From Glycine soja (Eukaryota > Streptophyta > Magnoliopsida > Fabales > Fabaceae), in assembly GCF_004193775.1 (NCBI RefSeq), contig NC_041018.1:34788913-34852912 (forward strand): DNA of 64,000 bases, given 5' to 3'. Under the pieces are notes generated by a model. It did not search any database. It saw only the letters and a program-made list of their open reading frames with translations, and had not been told where the DNA came from. Every line of letters begins with the position of its first letter. The first letter of the stretch is position 1. Position numbers and translations under genes: made by a program. Below are positions 1-11,655 of the stretch, piece after piece.

Positions 1-898
1 TATAGTTCATGCCTGAGATTCACACTCCCCGGGTCTTCAGACCATACAAGTTTAATAGAAACAATAATGTTATTCATCAATAATAGATATATCGCATCCC
101 ATTAGTAAAAAAACATTGCTTTCTTGAAAACCAACATGCAACAGGGATAGGCATACATCCTCATAGTTAGGTTCCCTGACCCCCAACTATGGTATCAAAA
201 CTATAAATGATAATAAACTCCCTTCACCTATCGTGAGTTCTCCACCAATTCCTCTTTGCGTTGCTCAGAGGTCTCTCTCGTTCACGCTCGTCAGTCCAAA
301 CGCAAGGTACTATATATCAAATTGAAGGCAATTTAGTATAGATTTCAAAAGCAAGGTTAATAACAATATTCGAAGTTAAATACCCCTGTCAAAACATAAA
401 GGGTTGAGGGGTGTTTCGGATTCTAGTAAAAGAAGACGTCATTTTGAAATTCCACTCACGCCAATGTGATCGGGGTTCAGTGAAGGTCACGAAAACAACA
501 TCAATGTTATAAAAGGATAACTTTACAATGTCTCATTCTCAAGGGTTTTTCAAAGGAAGTGTAAAAACACCCTATTACAGTACCCAAAACACAAAAGACA
601 CTAAGACAAACTCAAACTAACTAAGAGAAAGGCTTAGAAGTCAAGATTACCTCAAAGAAGCAACAAAAGGAAGGATTGAGGTAGTTTTCTTCATCGAATC
701 ATTAAGGAGGATTCTGAGGATTTTGCTCTGATTACAATGTTCTTCTTGGTGTAGAGGTTCGACGGCAAGCAACAGTGGCTCGTGGTGGCCACCGATAATC
801 GTGGGTGGTGGAGAAGGAGGTGTTAGGGTATGGGTGGCATTTGGAAAGGAGGAAAGGGGGGAAATCGTGCTTTTCATGCATAATGATGTATTCATAAT
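1..898 (-). mobile_element. Distal part of a minus-strand Ty3/gypsy-type LTR (interrupted by element A)
   Basis: No credible gene is seen. Read on the minus strand this continues the LTR that begins at 12219. The two pieces are separated by element A (899-11655), and the repeated target site ATAAT (894-898 and 11656-11660) joins them. The LTR runs out of the window at base 1, so its internal domain cannot be seen. A short minus-strand reading frame at 647-901 is not credible coding sequence. The LTR identity rests mainly on the terminus at 12219. Confidence 0.5.
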
Positions 899-2203
899 CA
901 TTAGTCTTCATTTACGACTAACTTTTGTATAGAAAAGTTTTACAAAATGTATATATTTTCCCCAATTTATGGTTCTTTTTGTAGGATTATAAATATTGCT
1001 TGTTTAGTTCTTATCTTTGCTCAGTAGAGGCTCTCCGCATGGAATTAATGTAAATTTCACTTCATTTTTAGGTAAAAAGGAGAAAAAATTATGAAGGCTA
1101 GCTATTGGTGTCTCGCTAACCGAGGCTTATGCGCTTAGCGAGACACTCAACCGCTTAGCGAGTAAGAAGAATTTGGAGGAGAATCTGAGAAGCATATGCG
1201 CGCTCAGCGCGTCCTGTCTCTTCCTGCGCTAAGCGTGCCTAGCTCGCTCAGTGAATATCCACTTACTCACGCTAAGCACACCTTCGAGGTCAAGGGAGAA
1301 TTCAGAGTCTTAGCCTGAGAGAAGAGTGTGCTTACGTGAAAAAGGCAAGGGAGCACCAAAGACCCAAGCTTTTAGGAGAATTCTAGGTTTTAGGGTATTT
1401 TGTAGGTTCATAGAGGTGGAGGAGACATCCCTACAGCTTTGTAATCTGTATTGTGTTTTCTAAAACCTTTTTGTAGCTGAAAGGTGATATCTTGCCATGG
1501 AAGGCTAAGCCCCCACAGTTGGGGAATCCTGCTGAGAACTTGATGTAAATTCTTATCCTATCTATTTGAAGTTGTTTGTATGTGCTCAATGTTTCTATCT
1601 GTGCTTAATCTATGCATGCTTGTGGCTTGATCACCCATTTGAATGTAAAGTTAGGAGCCTTAGCATTGGAAAATGTATTGCATCCTTAGAACTTGATAGA
1701 ACGGGCTAGGTTATCATATTTCTGGACATGAAGTGCAGTAATTTAGTTTTATTATGCTGTGACCTTAATGTTGTTCGGTTAAGCTAAGTTCGACGAGACA
1801 TCCGAGAACGAAGTTTAATTAGAATTACCCCTTGCATACGAGACATTGATGTTTGGGAATATTGTCCTTATCATAGAACACATGAACATCTTTAAATAGA
1901 GAAAAACCCATAATTACAGCAAGTAGCTCAGTAGGAGGACCCAATGCTTTTAATTATCTGTTTGAACACCCACTTGCTCACATTCTCTGTAATTAATCAT
2001 TAGAATAGAATACTCCTTACTTTGATTCATGATTATTGATCTTTGTACAATTGTCTGCTTATTGAATGATATTTCACCAAATGAAACAAGTTCCCTGAGT
2101 TTGATACTCGGTTCTTACCATTTTATTATTACTTACACGACTCGGTACACTTGTCGGTTAGATTTACGCATCCATAATAACAAGTAACACCGGGGAGTAA
2201 ACA
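899..2203 (+). repeat. 5' LTR of element A
   Basis: Pairs with 10264-11655; the two copies look about 95% identical by eye over the first 170 bases. It is 1305 bp against 1392 bp for the 3' copy, partly because a segment of the CGCTAAGCG zone near 1130 is missing. The left end reads CATTAGTC where the other three LTRs of this type begin TGTTAGTC, so the terminal TG has become CA; the target duplication fixes the boundary. The right end is GTAAACA, followed by the primer site. Confidence 0.87.
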
Positions 2204-2209
2204 AGTTTT

Positions 2210-2226
2210 TGGTGTCGTTGTCGGGG
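2210..2226 (+). other. Primer-binding site of element A (tRNA-Asp type)
   Basis: TGGTGTCGTTGTCGGGG lies six bases after the 5' LTR. The unmutated plant tRNA-Asp complement would be TGGCGCCGTTGCCGGG; three C-to-T changes are seen, two of them in CpG context. Use of tRNA-Asp is typical of Athila/Calypso-lineage elements. Confidence 0.8.
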
Positions 2227-2368
2227 AACTTCTTTCCATTTGGGAAGTTGAGTTCAGTTTGTAGGCATTTAATTCTTTGTTCTTGATTCATTGTTTTGTT
2301 TTTGTGAAAATTTAGTTGTGCATAATTTATTTTCCTCTTGGATTGGTTAATTCTTGCTAGTGTTGTGT

Positions 2369-4689
2369 ATGCATGGAAAGTCCTCTGCAGGTAATTTGAT
2401 TCCAATAGACTTGGAAATTGAAGCAACTTGTAGACAGAACAACACAGAGAGGAGAAGAAAATTTTTGCAGGACAGGACAGCAACATCAATTCTTGAAGAA
2501 CCTCAATCTTCTGAGTCGTCTTCCAGTTTTCCAGAAACAAGGGAATCTGAAATTGCAGTGCCTGAAGCCGACATAATGGCTGAAAAGCAACCAAAAAGAG
2601 TAACCCTTGAAGACTACTCAAGTTTTACTGTGCCATAATTTTTCACTAGCATTGCGTGGCCAGAGGTTCAGGTACAGAACATTACCTATCCACACTCTCT
2701 AATTCAACTGATACAGGGCAACTTATTCCATGGTCTGCCCAATGAAGACCCGTATGCACATCTAGCCACTTATATTGAAATATGCAATACAGTCAGAATA
2801 GTTGGTGTGTCGGAGGATGTTGTTAGATTGAGTCTGTTTTCATTCTCATTGGCTGGAGAGGCAAAAAGATGGCTTCATTCATTTAAAGGCAACAGTCTGA
2901 AGACCTGGGACGAAGTTGTTGAAAAATTCTTGAAGAAATATTTCCCGGAGTCCAAGACTGCAGAAGGAAAGGCTGCCATCTCTTCCTTCCACCAATTTCC
3001 AGATGAATGGAAAGATTTCGTAGTCTGCTTCGGAAGACGCCTACTCATGGGTTCTCAGAACCGATTTAGCTCAACATATTCATTGACGGGTTGAGGCCAT
3101 AATCAAAGCAGCTTTTAAATGCTTCTGCAGGGGGCAAAATAAAATTGAAAACCCCTAAAGAAGCCATGGAATTAATAGAGAACATGGCTGCTAGTGATCA
3201 TGCTATTTTGTGTGATAGAACACATTATCCCACCAAGAAAAGTTTGCTAGAGCTGTCATCACAAGATGCTTTGTTGGCACAAAACAAGCTGGTGTCCAAG
3301 CAACTTGAGGCATTAACAGAGACATTAAGTTGCCAACTCAACTAAATGCTAGTCAACCTTCACCTTCTTCTGTTTTGCAGGTTGCGAATTTCACTATTTG
3401 TGGTAGAGCTCACGAGTCAGGCCGCTGTATTCCCATTGATGATTCTACTCAAGAAGTAAACTACATGGGAGGGAATTAGCCAAGGCAAGGATATAATGCA
3501 AACAGATATTCAAGGTTTTAGCACAGTTCAAATTTTAATCAGTAGCAAGGGCAATGGAGATCCCATCCTGGCAATCAATTTAACAAGGAGCAGGGTGGAC
3601 CTTCTAATAGGCCTCAGCAACAGGGGCATAGCCTATATGAGAGAATCACAAAGTTGGAGGAGACACTGGCTCATTTTATGCAGGTTTCAATGTCTAATCC
3701 CAAAAGCACGAAGTCAACCATTAAAAATATGGAGATCCAGGTGGGGCAGTTAGCTAAGCAAATAGCTGACAATTCTTCCAACAAATTTAGAGCAAACACA
3801 GAAAATAATCCAAAGGAAGAATGTAAAGTTATTGTGACCCGTTGATGCAATCCTACCCCGCAAGGACATTAGATAGAAGACTCCAAGAAGATTGGGCCAG
3901 AGATGCAATTAGATTGGGCTTCTCCCAACTCAATTAAATTTATTTCCAACCACACACATCAAATATTCACTTAATGCATGTGAAATTACAAAACTACCCC
4001 TAATACAAAAAACTAGTCTAGGTTCCCTAAAATACAAGGACTGAAAAATCCTACATTTCTAGGGCACCTTACCTATATTATGGAGCCCTAAATACAAGGC
4101 CCAAAAATAATGAAACCTTAATCTAATATGTACAAAGATAAGCGGGCTCATACTTAGCCCATGGGCCCGAAATCTATCCTAAGGCTCATGAGAATCCTAG
4201 GGCCTTCTCTTGCATCTTTGGCCCAATCTTCTTGGAGTCTTCTATCCAATGCCCTTGCAGGATAGGATTGCATCACCCGTGGTAGGATGGCAACCATGAA
4301 AGAGGATGAGAAGAGGGTAGGTGAAGAAAAATAATAGCTGGTGATTGAGCCAGCAATTGAACCAGTAGTTGAACCTTTGTGTAAATTTGAGGAGGAAGAA
4401 GAAGTAGAGAATGACCAGAGGAAAGAGACACCAATAAGTGTGAATGAGAAAGAAATAAATAAAGAAGAAGAAAATTAAAATGAAAATGAAAAAAATGAAA
4501 AAGGAAAAGAGAGTGAGAGAGAAGAGAAGAGAAAAACCTATAGTGAGCTGGCTAGGGAGAAGAAAAAAGAGGCAACTCCAGCTGAAGGGAGAGAGGTGCC
4601 ATATCCATTGGTACCTTCTAAGAAGGATAAGGAAAGACATCTTGCTCGGTTTCTTGACATTTTCAAGAAATTGGAGATCACTATGCCCT
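2369..4689 (+). pseudogene. gag relic of element A, interrupted by a MITE
   Basis: Structural protein of the retroelement, broken. The N-terminal part runs from the ATG at 2369 to a stop at 2636-2638, where element B has glutamine (VPQFF). The gag core follows around 2800-3010 (LFSFSLAGEAKRWL, KTWDEVVEKFLKKYFP), the Retrotrans_gag signature. A frameshift near 3010-3060 and further stops follow. A variant zinc knuckle is visible at about 3391-3430 (C-x2-C pattern then H and C). The C-terminal piece with EIQVGQLAKQIADNSSNK ends at the MITE inserted at 3843; basic/acidic linker sequence resumes at 4281 and leads into the protease. Element B carries the same blocks, which supports the assignment. 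Confidence 0.8.
3843..4275. mobile_element. 433-bp MITE with ~65-bp terminal inverted repeats inside gag of element A
   Basis: The left end TGATGCAATCC is mirrored by GGATTGCATCA at the right end, and the inverted repeats continue for about 65 bases (AGAAGACTCCAAGAAGATTG near the left, its complement near the right). CCCGT is duplicated on both sides (3838-3842 and 4276-4280). Gag-linker sequence is contiguous if the insert and one CCCGT are removed. It holds no ORF. A 5-bp duplication with such long inverted repeats does not fit the usual hAT (8 bp), MULE (9 bp) or Tc1 (TA) classes. Confidence 0.85.
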
Positions 4690-5277
4690 TCGGAGAAGCT
4701 TTACAATAGATGCCGCTCTACTCTAAATTTCTGAAGGATATGCTAACACGAAAGAGCAAGTACATACATAGTGACACCATTGTTATGGAAGGGAACTGTA
4801 TTGTGGTGATTCAACGCATCCTTCCACCCCAAGCATAAAGATTCAAGAAGTGTCACTATTCCTTGCTCGATCGGTGCAGTTTCAGTTGGTAGGGCTCTTA
4901 TTGACTTAGGAGCCAGCACTAATCTGATGCCACTCTCCATATGTCGGAGGATAGGAGAGCTGGAGATAATGCCAACACGAATGACTCTGCAATTAGTTGA
5001 CCGCTCCATCACCAGGCCGTATGGAGTGATAGAAGATGTTTTGGTTCGAGTAAAGCACTTCACTTTCCTAGCAGACTTCCTTGTCATGGACATCGAAGAA
5101 GATGCAGAGATCCCCTTGATCTTAGGACTCCCATCCATACCGACAGCAAGCTGCGTCGTGGACATGGGAAAGAGGAAGTTAGAAATGGGAATAGAGGATC
5201 AAAAGATCAGCTTTGATCTATTTGATGAAGAGAAACATCTGCTTGATCAAAATGTGTGCTTGAAGGCAAATGAATGA
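4690..5277 (+). pseudogene. Aspartic protease relic of element A
   Basis: Processing protease of the Gag-Pol polyprotein, broken by a one-base frameshift near 4825-4840. The segment opens with the conserved PLYSKFLKDMLTRK block. The active-site motif LIDLGASTNLMP is intact in the second frame (about 4890-4930), followed by the flap and hydrophobic strands (RSITRPYGVIEDVLVRVKHF) and the second conserved block around LILGLPS, where element B has VILGRPF. It ends near DLFDEEKHLLDQNVCLK; a degenerate repeat of that tail follows to about 5413. No RT sequence follows. Confidence 0.8.
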
Positions 5278-5625
5278 AAGGAAGAAGTTCTGGAAGATGG
5301 AACAAAGTTTGATCCAGATCCACAACAATTGCTAAACCAGAATGTTTGTTTAAAGGTGAAGGAGTTTGCGGAAGAGGTTCTGAAGGTGGGAACCAAGTTT
5401 GATCCAGACCCATGAGGTACTATGCGTCAAGCTAATGACGTTAAACAAGCACTTCCTGGGAGGCAACCCAATTCTTTTTAATTTTCTTTTCATTGCAGTT
5501 AGCTATAGCTTGCTTGATTATGGTTGTATTAAGCAATTATCAGTTTGTTTTGCATTGCATAAAGGGTTTGAATAAGCTTCTTTGAAGCTGTGGACGAAAA
5601 ATAACTTAGAAAATTTTTTTTGTGG

Positions 5626-7385
5626 TCCACTCGCTAAGTGTGCCTTCCGTGCTAAACGAATCTTCCTTCATGCACTGAGCGAGTCTTCGCTTGCACTAAG
5701 TGCATCAACCCTTGTTTATTGGCTGATATGGGTCGCTAAGCGCGCGCCCTGTACGCTAAGCCCAAAAACACTCTATGATTTCAAATTCTAAAATTGGGCT
5801 AAGCGAGTCATCTCGCTAAACGCACAGCCTCATCTCGCTAAGCGCATTGATGCACTAAGCACTATTCCTTCTCTATTGGATCATTTATGAGAATTGGGCC
5901 TAGCGGGTCAGACCACTGAGCCCAAATAACTCTCGGGTTTGGAATTGCGCTCAGCGAAAGCGACACGCTAAGCGCGACCCACTACTGCATCAGGGAGCAT
6001 GTTTATTCACTAAGCTAGTCATGCCCGCTAAGCGTGAGTTGCAGACCAATCAAAGCTGCTGAACTCGCTAAGCCCGATTCTTTGCGCTAAGCCCAATTCC
6101 TTCTCTGGAAATTTGAATTTTTTGCATTGGGCTAAGCGAGTCTGCCCGCTAAGCGCGTGAGTGTGAAAACTCAAACGTCATTATATCCTCGCTTAGTGAG
6201 TTGACGCATTAAGCGCGGTAGTCAAAACTGCCAAAAATAAGGCTTAACTGCCTTAGGCAATTACGTTTTGTGCTTTTAAAATCCATGTTGCATTTTGTTC
6301 TCGTACCATTTTCTGCACTGCGCTTTCAACTTTTCCTGCCTGTTCTCCTTGTTTCCCTCTTTTCTTTCATCTTCAGCAACCCAAGTAAGTTTGTTCTACC
6401 TTTTTCTATTTTCAAAGTTTTAAACTTTAGGTTAGATGACTTACTTTACTGTTTAAAGTTTTGATTTTTGTGTTGATGATTGACTGTTGTAGGTTAGTTT
6501 TTAGTAAGTATGTTGTTAGGGGTTTTGATTCGAATGTAATGTACATTGTTTTGGCATGATTTGGTTAGGATCTGAGGCCTAATAGGGGCCTATGTTGAGG
6601 GGCTGAAAAGCCCTAATTTTTTTTGGAAATCTCAATGATCTCGTTAAGCACACCTATGCGCTAAGCGAGTTCATCAGTTTTGTTAAATATCTGGATTTCC
6701 AGATGAACTCACTAAGTTGGCCCTCTCCCGCTAAGCGAGTTCATCATTTCTACTTGAATGTTTGAATGCTTGCATGAACTCGCTTAGCCATTGCACATAG
6801 GCTTAGCGAGTATTTAAATTTCCAGTTCTTATATGAGTTTGCATGAACTCACTAAGCCAGTATGTTTTGCTTAGCGAGTAAGTATGTTTAGTTTAGACTC
6901 AGAATATATTTTTTTTGTCTTCTGTTGGTGGCTAAGCGAGTGACTCTTGCTAAGCCACTCAGCCCTATTGGCTGAATAAGCCTGGGCTAAGCGAGCCTGT
7001 CTCACTAAGCCCAAGGCACTTGTGTTTTTATGAATGTTTTGTCATGGGCTAAGCGAGCCTTGCGCGCTAAGCGCAATTTCTTCTCTGTTTTTCTAATTTT
7101 TGGAATTGGGCTTAGCAAGCCTGCTTGCTAAGCCAATTATGTTCCAATAGTGTTGTTGTGCTAAGCGTGCCCTGCGCACTAAGCGCAATTATTTCTCTAT
7201 TTTAATTAAGGCTTAGCGAACCCTGCTCGCTTAGCCACTGTGGTTTATTAGGCTTTGCAAGGGGGTCTCGCTTAGCCAGAGTAATGTTTTTATGTTGATG
7301 CGCTAAGCGTGCACCTATCACGCTAAGCGCATGAGTTATTTTTCATAAGACGCGCTAAGCGACCTGTCTCGCTAAGCGCACAGTC
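5626..7385 (+). repeat. CGCTAAGCG/CGCTTAGCG-rich spacer of element A
   Basis: Dozens of copies of the near-palindromic 9-mer CGCTAAGCG and one- or two-base variants occur in both orientations, often in pairs 15-30 bases apart. A central stretch at about 6240-6620 is almost free of the motif. No open frame survives, so this looks non-coding. The same motif fills part of the LTRs (about 1105-1290 and 10480-10690). Its role is unknown; local hairpins are possible because the core is self-complementary. Confidence 0.85.
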
Positions 7386-7456
7386 TGTTTTTCAGTTTTA
7401 TTTTTTTGCTTGAATAAACACATGTCTAACTTATTTTGTGGTTTCTATTGATGCAT

Positions 7457-8879
7457 ATGGCTTCTAGAAAGAGAAAGGCCTCAGCTTCCAAACCTCGGGA
7501 ACCTTATGATACATCCAGATTTGTATCTGAGGCTACATGGGAGAGGTATGCACAGAATGTTCACTCCCGGAACATCCTTCTGGAGAGCAACGTGAACTTA
7601 TTTGTGACGGAGTTTGACGAGTTCCGGAGGGGGTTGATTAGGAGGAACTGGCATAAGGCCCTGACCCAGTACGAGGACGATCACATTGATGTGGCCTTGG
7701 TCAAGGAGTTCTATGCTAACCTCTATGACCCAGAAGACAAATCCCCTCGTCATGTTCGAGTTCGAGGGAAGCTGATAAGATTTGATGGGGAGACGCTCAA
7801 TGCTTTCCTGGAGACACAACCAGTCATCCTGCCGAGAGAGCGGTATACTTCTTACTCCTTGTTTTGCAGGTCACGTCCTGATCCACAGGAGTTTGTAGCC
7901 CGATTGTGCATTCCAGGGTGAGGATTTATGCTAAACACTGAAGGAGCGCCCTAGAAGCTCCTAAGGAAGGATCTGACGACACTGGCTCAGACCTGGAGCG
8001 TCCTCTCCTACTCCAACCTTGCCCCTACTTCTCATACCTATGATCTTAACATAGATCGGGCGAGGTTGGTGTATGGTTTGGTGATGAAGATGGACATGGA
8101 TGTGGGCTCACTCATCTCAGGCCAGATTTCACAGATGGCCCAGTCCAACTCCTCGCAGCTTGGATTCCTAGCTCTTATCACAGCTCTATGCATCAACCGA
8201 GGAGTAGTCTCAGATTCCCTGACCTTCGAGTCGCTGAGCCTAGCCATTAACTTGGCTTATATAAAGAAGAATTTTTGGAATCTGGATGACCCTTCGGTCA
8301 CTTTCCCAAGGACCCGCAAGGCCAGGGCCTGAGGATCTGAGGGACCATCTTCATTAGCTCCCCCTGCTTCTATTGCACCAGCTTCCTTACCCCTGTCAGC
8401 ACTAGCTTATATCGGCACCTCCGCTCAGAGCCCAGACATCATTGTGCCAGTGCTGCAGAGCCTTTACCATGGGTTGTACCTGGTGATGCAGAGCATCCAT
8501 GCTTTGGCTCAACATCGGCCCATCATGAGCATGGAGGAGTTTACTACTCAGGTGGCCAGGCCAGGAGTCCGGCCTTCTTCTTTTGGGGGAGGTGAGGCCT
8601 CCACAGCCCAGGAGCCTTAGCCAGAGCAAGAGGCTGCTCAGGAGGCTGATACAGATGCGGATCCAGAGGCTGACCTAGAGATTCCAGCGCTAGACATCCC
8701 AGAAACTGACCCGGCTACTCTAGAGACAACTCCACAGCCATCACCAGTGACCACACCAGTGCTAGAGTTGTCTTCTCTGTAGGCATCACCAGCAGGTACA
8801 CCTATGCTAGAGCTCTCTAAGGATGAGGATGATGTCACAACCATGGATTTTGCCCCTTCTGCACCACAGGACCCATGAT
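7457..8879 (+). pseudogene. Downstream (env-position) ORF relic of element A
   Basis: Starts MASRKRKASASKPREPYD at 7457, shortly after the spacer array. It is open to a stop at 7919-7921, has another stop about 30 codons on, continues in frame to 8330-8332, then as a proline/serine/acidic tail with further stops to the TGA at 8877-8879. Shared blocks with element B include ALVKEFYANLY, LRKDLTTLAQ, WSVLSYSN and the SGQ..AQSN..LGF..LITALC region. This resembles what I recall as the putative plant transposon protein domain (Pfam PF20167). It sits where Athila/Calypso elements carry an env-like ORF; no clear signal peptide or membrane segment is visible. Function is unknown. Confidence 0.68.
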
Positions 8880-10263
8880 AGGACTTCTAATTTCCTGTCT
8901 TTTGAACACTTTTATTATTATTATGCTTTTAGTACATTTTATAATTTAGGTTTATAGTTATGTTTCAGTTTTTAGTTTTTTATTTCAATTTCTAGTTTGC
9001 ATGTTAGCTTGTCCAAAGCTTGTTGAACAGTTTATATTTCCATCTTTTATGCAGTGGTTTGGTTGTTTGATTTTAAAAATCTTGTGTTTGTTGAATGGTT
9101 TGAAATGATCGATTGCATGATTTGAGTGAAGTGTAGTGAGTAAATCTTATGCTTTGAATGTGCATGCAGCGATTAGAAGAGAAAGAACATGGATTAGGAT
9201 CATGACTGAAAATGTTAGTTAGTTTGACAGATTGATTTTGAAGGTACTCATTAGCCACAACCCGGTGAGTGTGTGATCTTTAATTGTGACAGAACGACTA
9301 GCATTGAGTAATGATTTTTGTATGAATCTCTAATTATGGAATGAATGCATGAGTTTGAAGATGATGAAGGTCATGCTTGATTGAAACAGTCACTTAGCAC
9401 AAAAGCTTACCTTATGAATGAATGATTTATCCTTTGCACACATGTTGAGCTGAAATTGATTGCTTGATTTGAACCTTGACCCTGTAAGATTATATCTCCA
9501 TCTACCTTGCCGTAGGTTGTAGGAGAACATTGGTTCAAAGAAAATTTGTCCCAAATTTGGGGGATTTTATTGGGTGACAGTAATTGTGGTAAGAAAATGA
9601 CAGCACACACAGAAAAATTCAATAAGTAGCAAGTAAAAAGCTGCTAAAATAAATATAAAAAAAGGAGAAAATCTCAAAATAAAAGCTAAGTGTGTGTTGT
9701 TATCTAAGAAAAAGAGAAGCTAAGTTCAAAAAGGAAAGTAATTGAATCTGGAAATAAGAATGAAAAGAGATGATCTATGGTTGAATGCTCTCCTAGAACT
9801 TAAGCTTTTGAATCATAGAAAAACCATGATTTTTTTGCAGCCCAGCCTTATTACAAGCCTAGAAAAGTCCTTCGGATTCAATTTGTATGTTTATGACTGT
9901 ATGGCATGAGATGAATTGCAGAGATTGAGACTTGTGTTGGTTGTTGATTGATGAATAACGTAAACACTCGTGCTTGAGTGAAACGGTGACTGTGAGGCTT
10001 TGGTTGATGATCCTTCCTTGATATCTGTCTTGCTTACTAGCTTATTTCAGTTGTATTGCTTAATAGTCATGTTCATATCTTTGAAAAGTTGCATGTCTTG
10101 TGAGAAGCTATTGATTGAAACATTGTATGTCACTCAAGTTATGTAATTGAACCCTTTGGAACAAACACCTTTGTGAATTACCACTATGCTTTTATCACTT
10201 GAGGACAAGTGAACTGTTCTTTCTTTACTTGAGGACGAGCAAAACTATAAATTTGGGGGAGTT
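8880..10263 (+). other. 3' non-coding region of element A with two polypurine-like tracts
   Basis: No credible ORF. A polypurine tract AAATTTGGGGGAGTTT directly precedes the 3' LTR (10249-10263). A nearly identical AAATTTGGGGGATT lies about 700 bases upstream at 9553-9566. The stretch TTGAGGACGAGCAAAACTAT just before the terminal tract is closely matched in element B. Confidence 0.65.
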
Positions 10264-11655
10264 TGTTAGTCGTCATTTACGACTAACTTTTATATAGAAA
10301 AGTTGTACAAAATGTATATATTTTCCCCAATTTATGGTTCTTTCTGTAGGATCGTAAATATTTCTTGTTTAGTTCTTATCTTTGCTCAGTAGAGGCTCTC
10401 TGCATGGAATTAATGTAAATTTCACTTCATTTTCAGGTAAAAAGGAGAAAAAATTATGAAGGCTAGCTGTTGGTGTCCCGCTAAGCGAGACTTTTGCGCT
10501 TAGTGAGGATCACACGCTAAGCGAGACACTCAGTCGCTAAGCAAGTAAGAAGAATCTGGAGGAGAATCTGAGAAGCATATGTGTGTTCAGCGCATCATCA
10601 GCTTGCTCAGCGAGTCACCTGTCTCTTCCTGCGCTAAGCGCACCTAGCTCGCTCAGCGGATATCCACTTACTCGTGCTAAGCGTGCCTTCGAAGTCAGAA
10701 AGCCCTTTTTAAGCCTGAAATGGAAAATCAAAAGAGAGCTTTTGGGGAGAATTTAGAGTCTTAGCTTGAGAGAAGAGTGAGCTTACATGAAAAAGGCAAG
10801 GGAGAACCAAAGACCCCATCTTTCAGGAGAATTCTAGGTTTTAGGATATTTTCTAGGTTCATAGAGGTGGAGGAGACATATCCATTGCTTTGTAATCTGT
10901 ATTGTGCTTTCTAAAACCCTTTTGTAACTAAAAGGTGATATCTTGCCATGGAAGGCTAAGCCCCCTCAGTTGGGGAATCCTGTTGAAAACTTGATGTAAA
11001 TTCTTATCCTATCTATTTGAAGTTGTTTTTATGTGCCCAGTGTTTCTATCTGTGCTTAATTTATGCATGTTTGTGGCTTGATCACCGATTTGTATGTAAA
11101 GTTAGGAGCTTTAGCATTGGAAAATGTACTGCATCCTTAGAACTTGATAGAACGAACTAGGTTATCGTATGTTTGGACAGAAAGAGCAGTAATTTAGTTT
11201 TATTATATTGTGACCTTAATGTTTTTCGGTTAAGCTAAGTTCGACGAGACATCTGAGAACGAAGTTTAATTAGAATTACCTCTTGCATACGAGACATCGA
11301 TGTTTGGGAATGTTGTCCTTTACATAGAACACGTGAACATCTTTAAATAGAGAAAAACCCTTAATTACAGCAAGTAGCTCAGTAGGAGGACCAAACACTT
11401 TTAATTATCTATTCGGACACCCACTTGCTCACATTCTCTGTAATTTATCATTAGAATTGAATGCACCTTGCTTTGATTCATGATTATTGATTCTTTGTAC
11501 AATTGTCTACTTATTGAATGATATTTCACCAAATGAAACAACTTCCCTAAGTTCGATACTCGGTTCTTACCGTTTTATTATTACTTGCACGACTCGGTAC
11601 ACTTGCCGGTTAGATTTACGCATCCATAATAACAAGTAACACCAGGGCATAAACA
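10264..11655 (+). repeat. 3' LTR of element A
   Basis: Begins TGTTAGTCG right after the polypurine tract and ends GCATAAACA, followed by the target duplication ATAAT (11656-11660). The CGCTAAGCG zone is at about 10480-10690. A TATA-like TTTTTAAGCCTGAAATG follows near 10704, in the same relative place as TATTTAAGCCTGAAATC in element B, so it is the likely promoter. Confidence 0.9.

Larger units (their letters stand above)
899..11655 (+). mobile_element. Element A: non-autonomous Athila/Calypso-like Ty3-gypsy retrotransposon
   Basis: A complete element by structure: LTRs at 899-2203 and 10264-11655, flanked by the 5-bp target duplication ATAAT. The primer site just inside the 5' LTR reads TGGTGTCGTTGTCGGGG, matching (with CpG-type changes) the complement of the tRNA-Asp 3' end used by Athila-type elements. 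Gag and aspartic protease relics follow. The text then passes directly from protease to the conserved motif that normally follows integrase (CTGGGAGGCAACCC at 5456-5469), so reverse transcriptase, RNase H and integrase are missing. A CGCTAAGCG-rich spacer, a degenerate downstream ORF, a polypurine tract and the 3' LTR complete it. All ORFs carry stops or frameshifts. From memory, soybean non-autonomous families with autonomous partners have been described (SNRE/SARE); membership was not tested. Confidence 0.88.

Noticed and set aside
4242..4640. Minus-strand hydrophobic frame
   Set aside because: It is the antisense of the Lys/Glu-rich gag linker plus a MITE arm; the hydrophobicity is only the reverse of AAG/GAA codons.
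4743..5165. Minus-strand reading frame of 140 codons
   Set aside because: It lies opposite the protease of element A; an equivalent antisense frame occurs opposite the element B protease (19363-19707). Both are by-products of the protease codons.
5390..5480. Possible start of RT downstream of the element A protease
   Set aside because: The sequence is the conserved non-coding CTGGGAGGCAACCC region; no RT motif appears in any frame up to the spacer.
5626..7385. CRISPR-like regular array
   Set aside because: Motif spacing is irregular, both orientations occur, spacers are not of constant length, and the DNA is plant nuclear.
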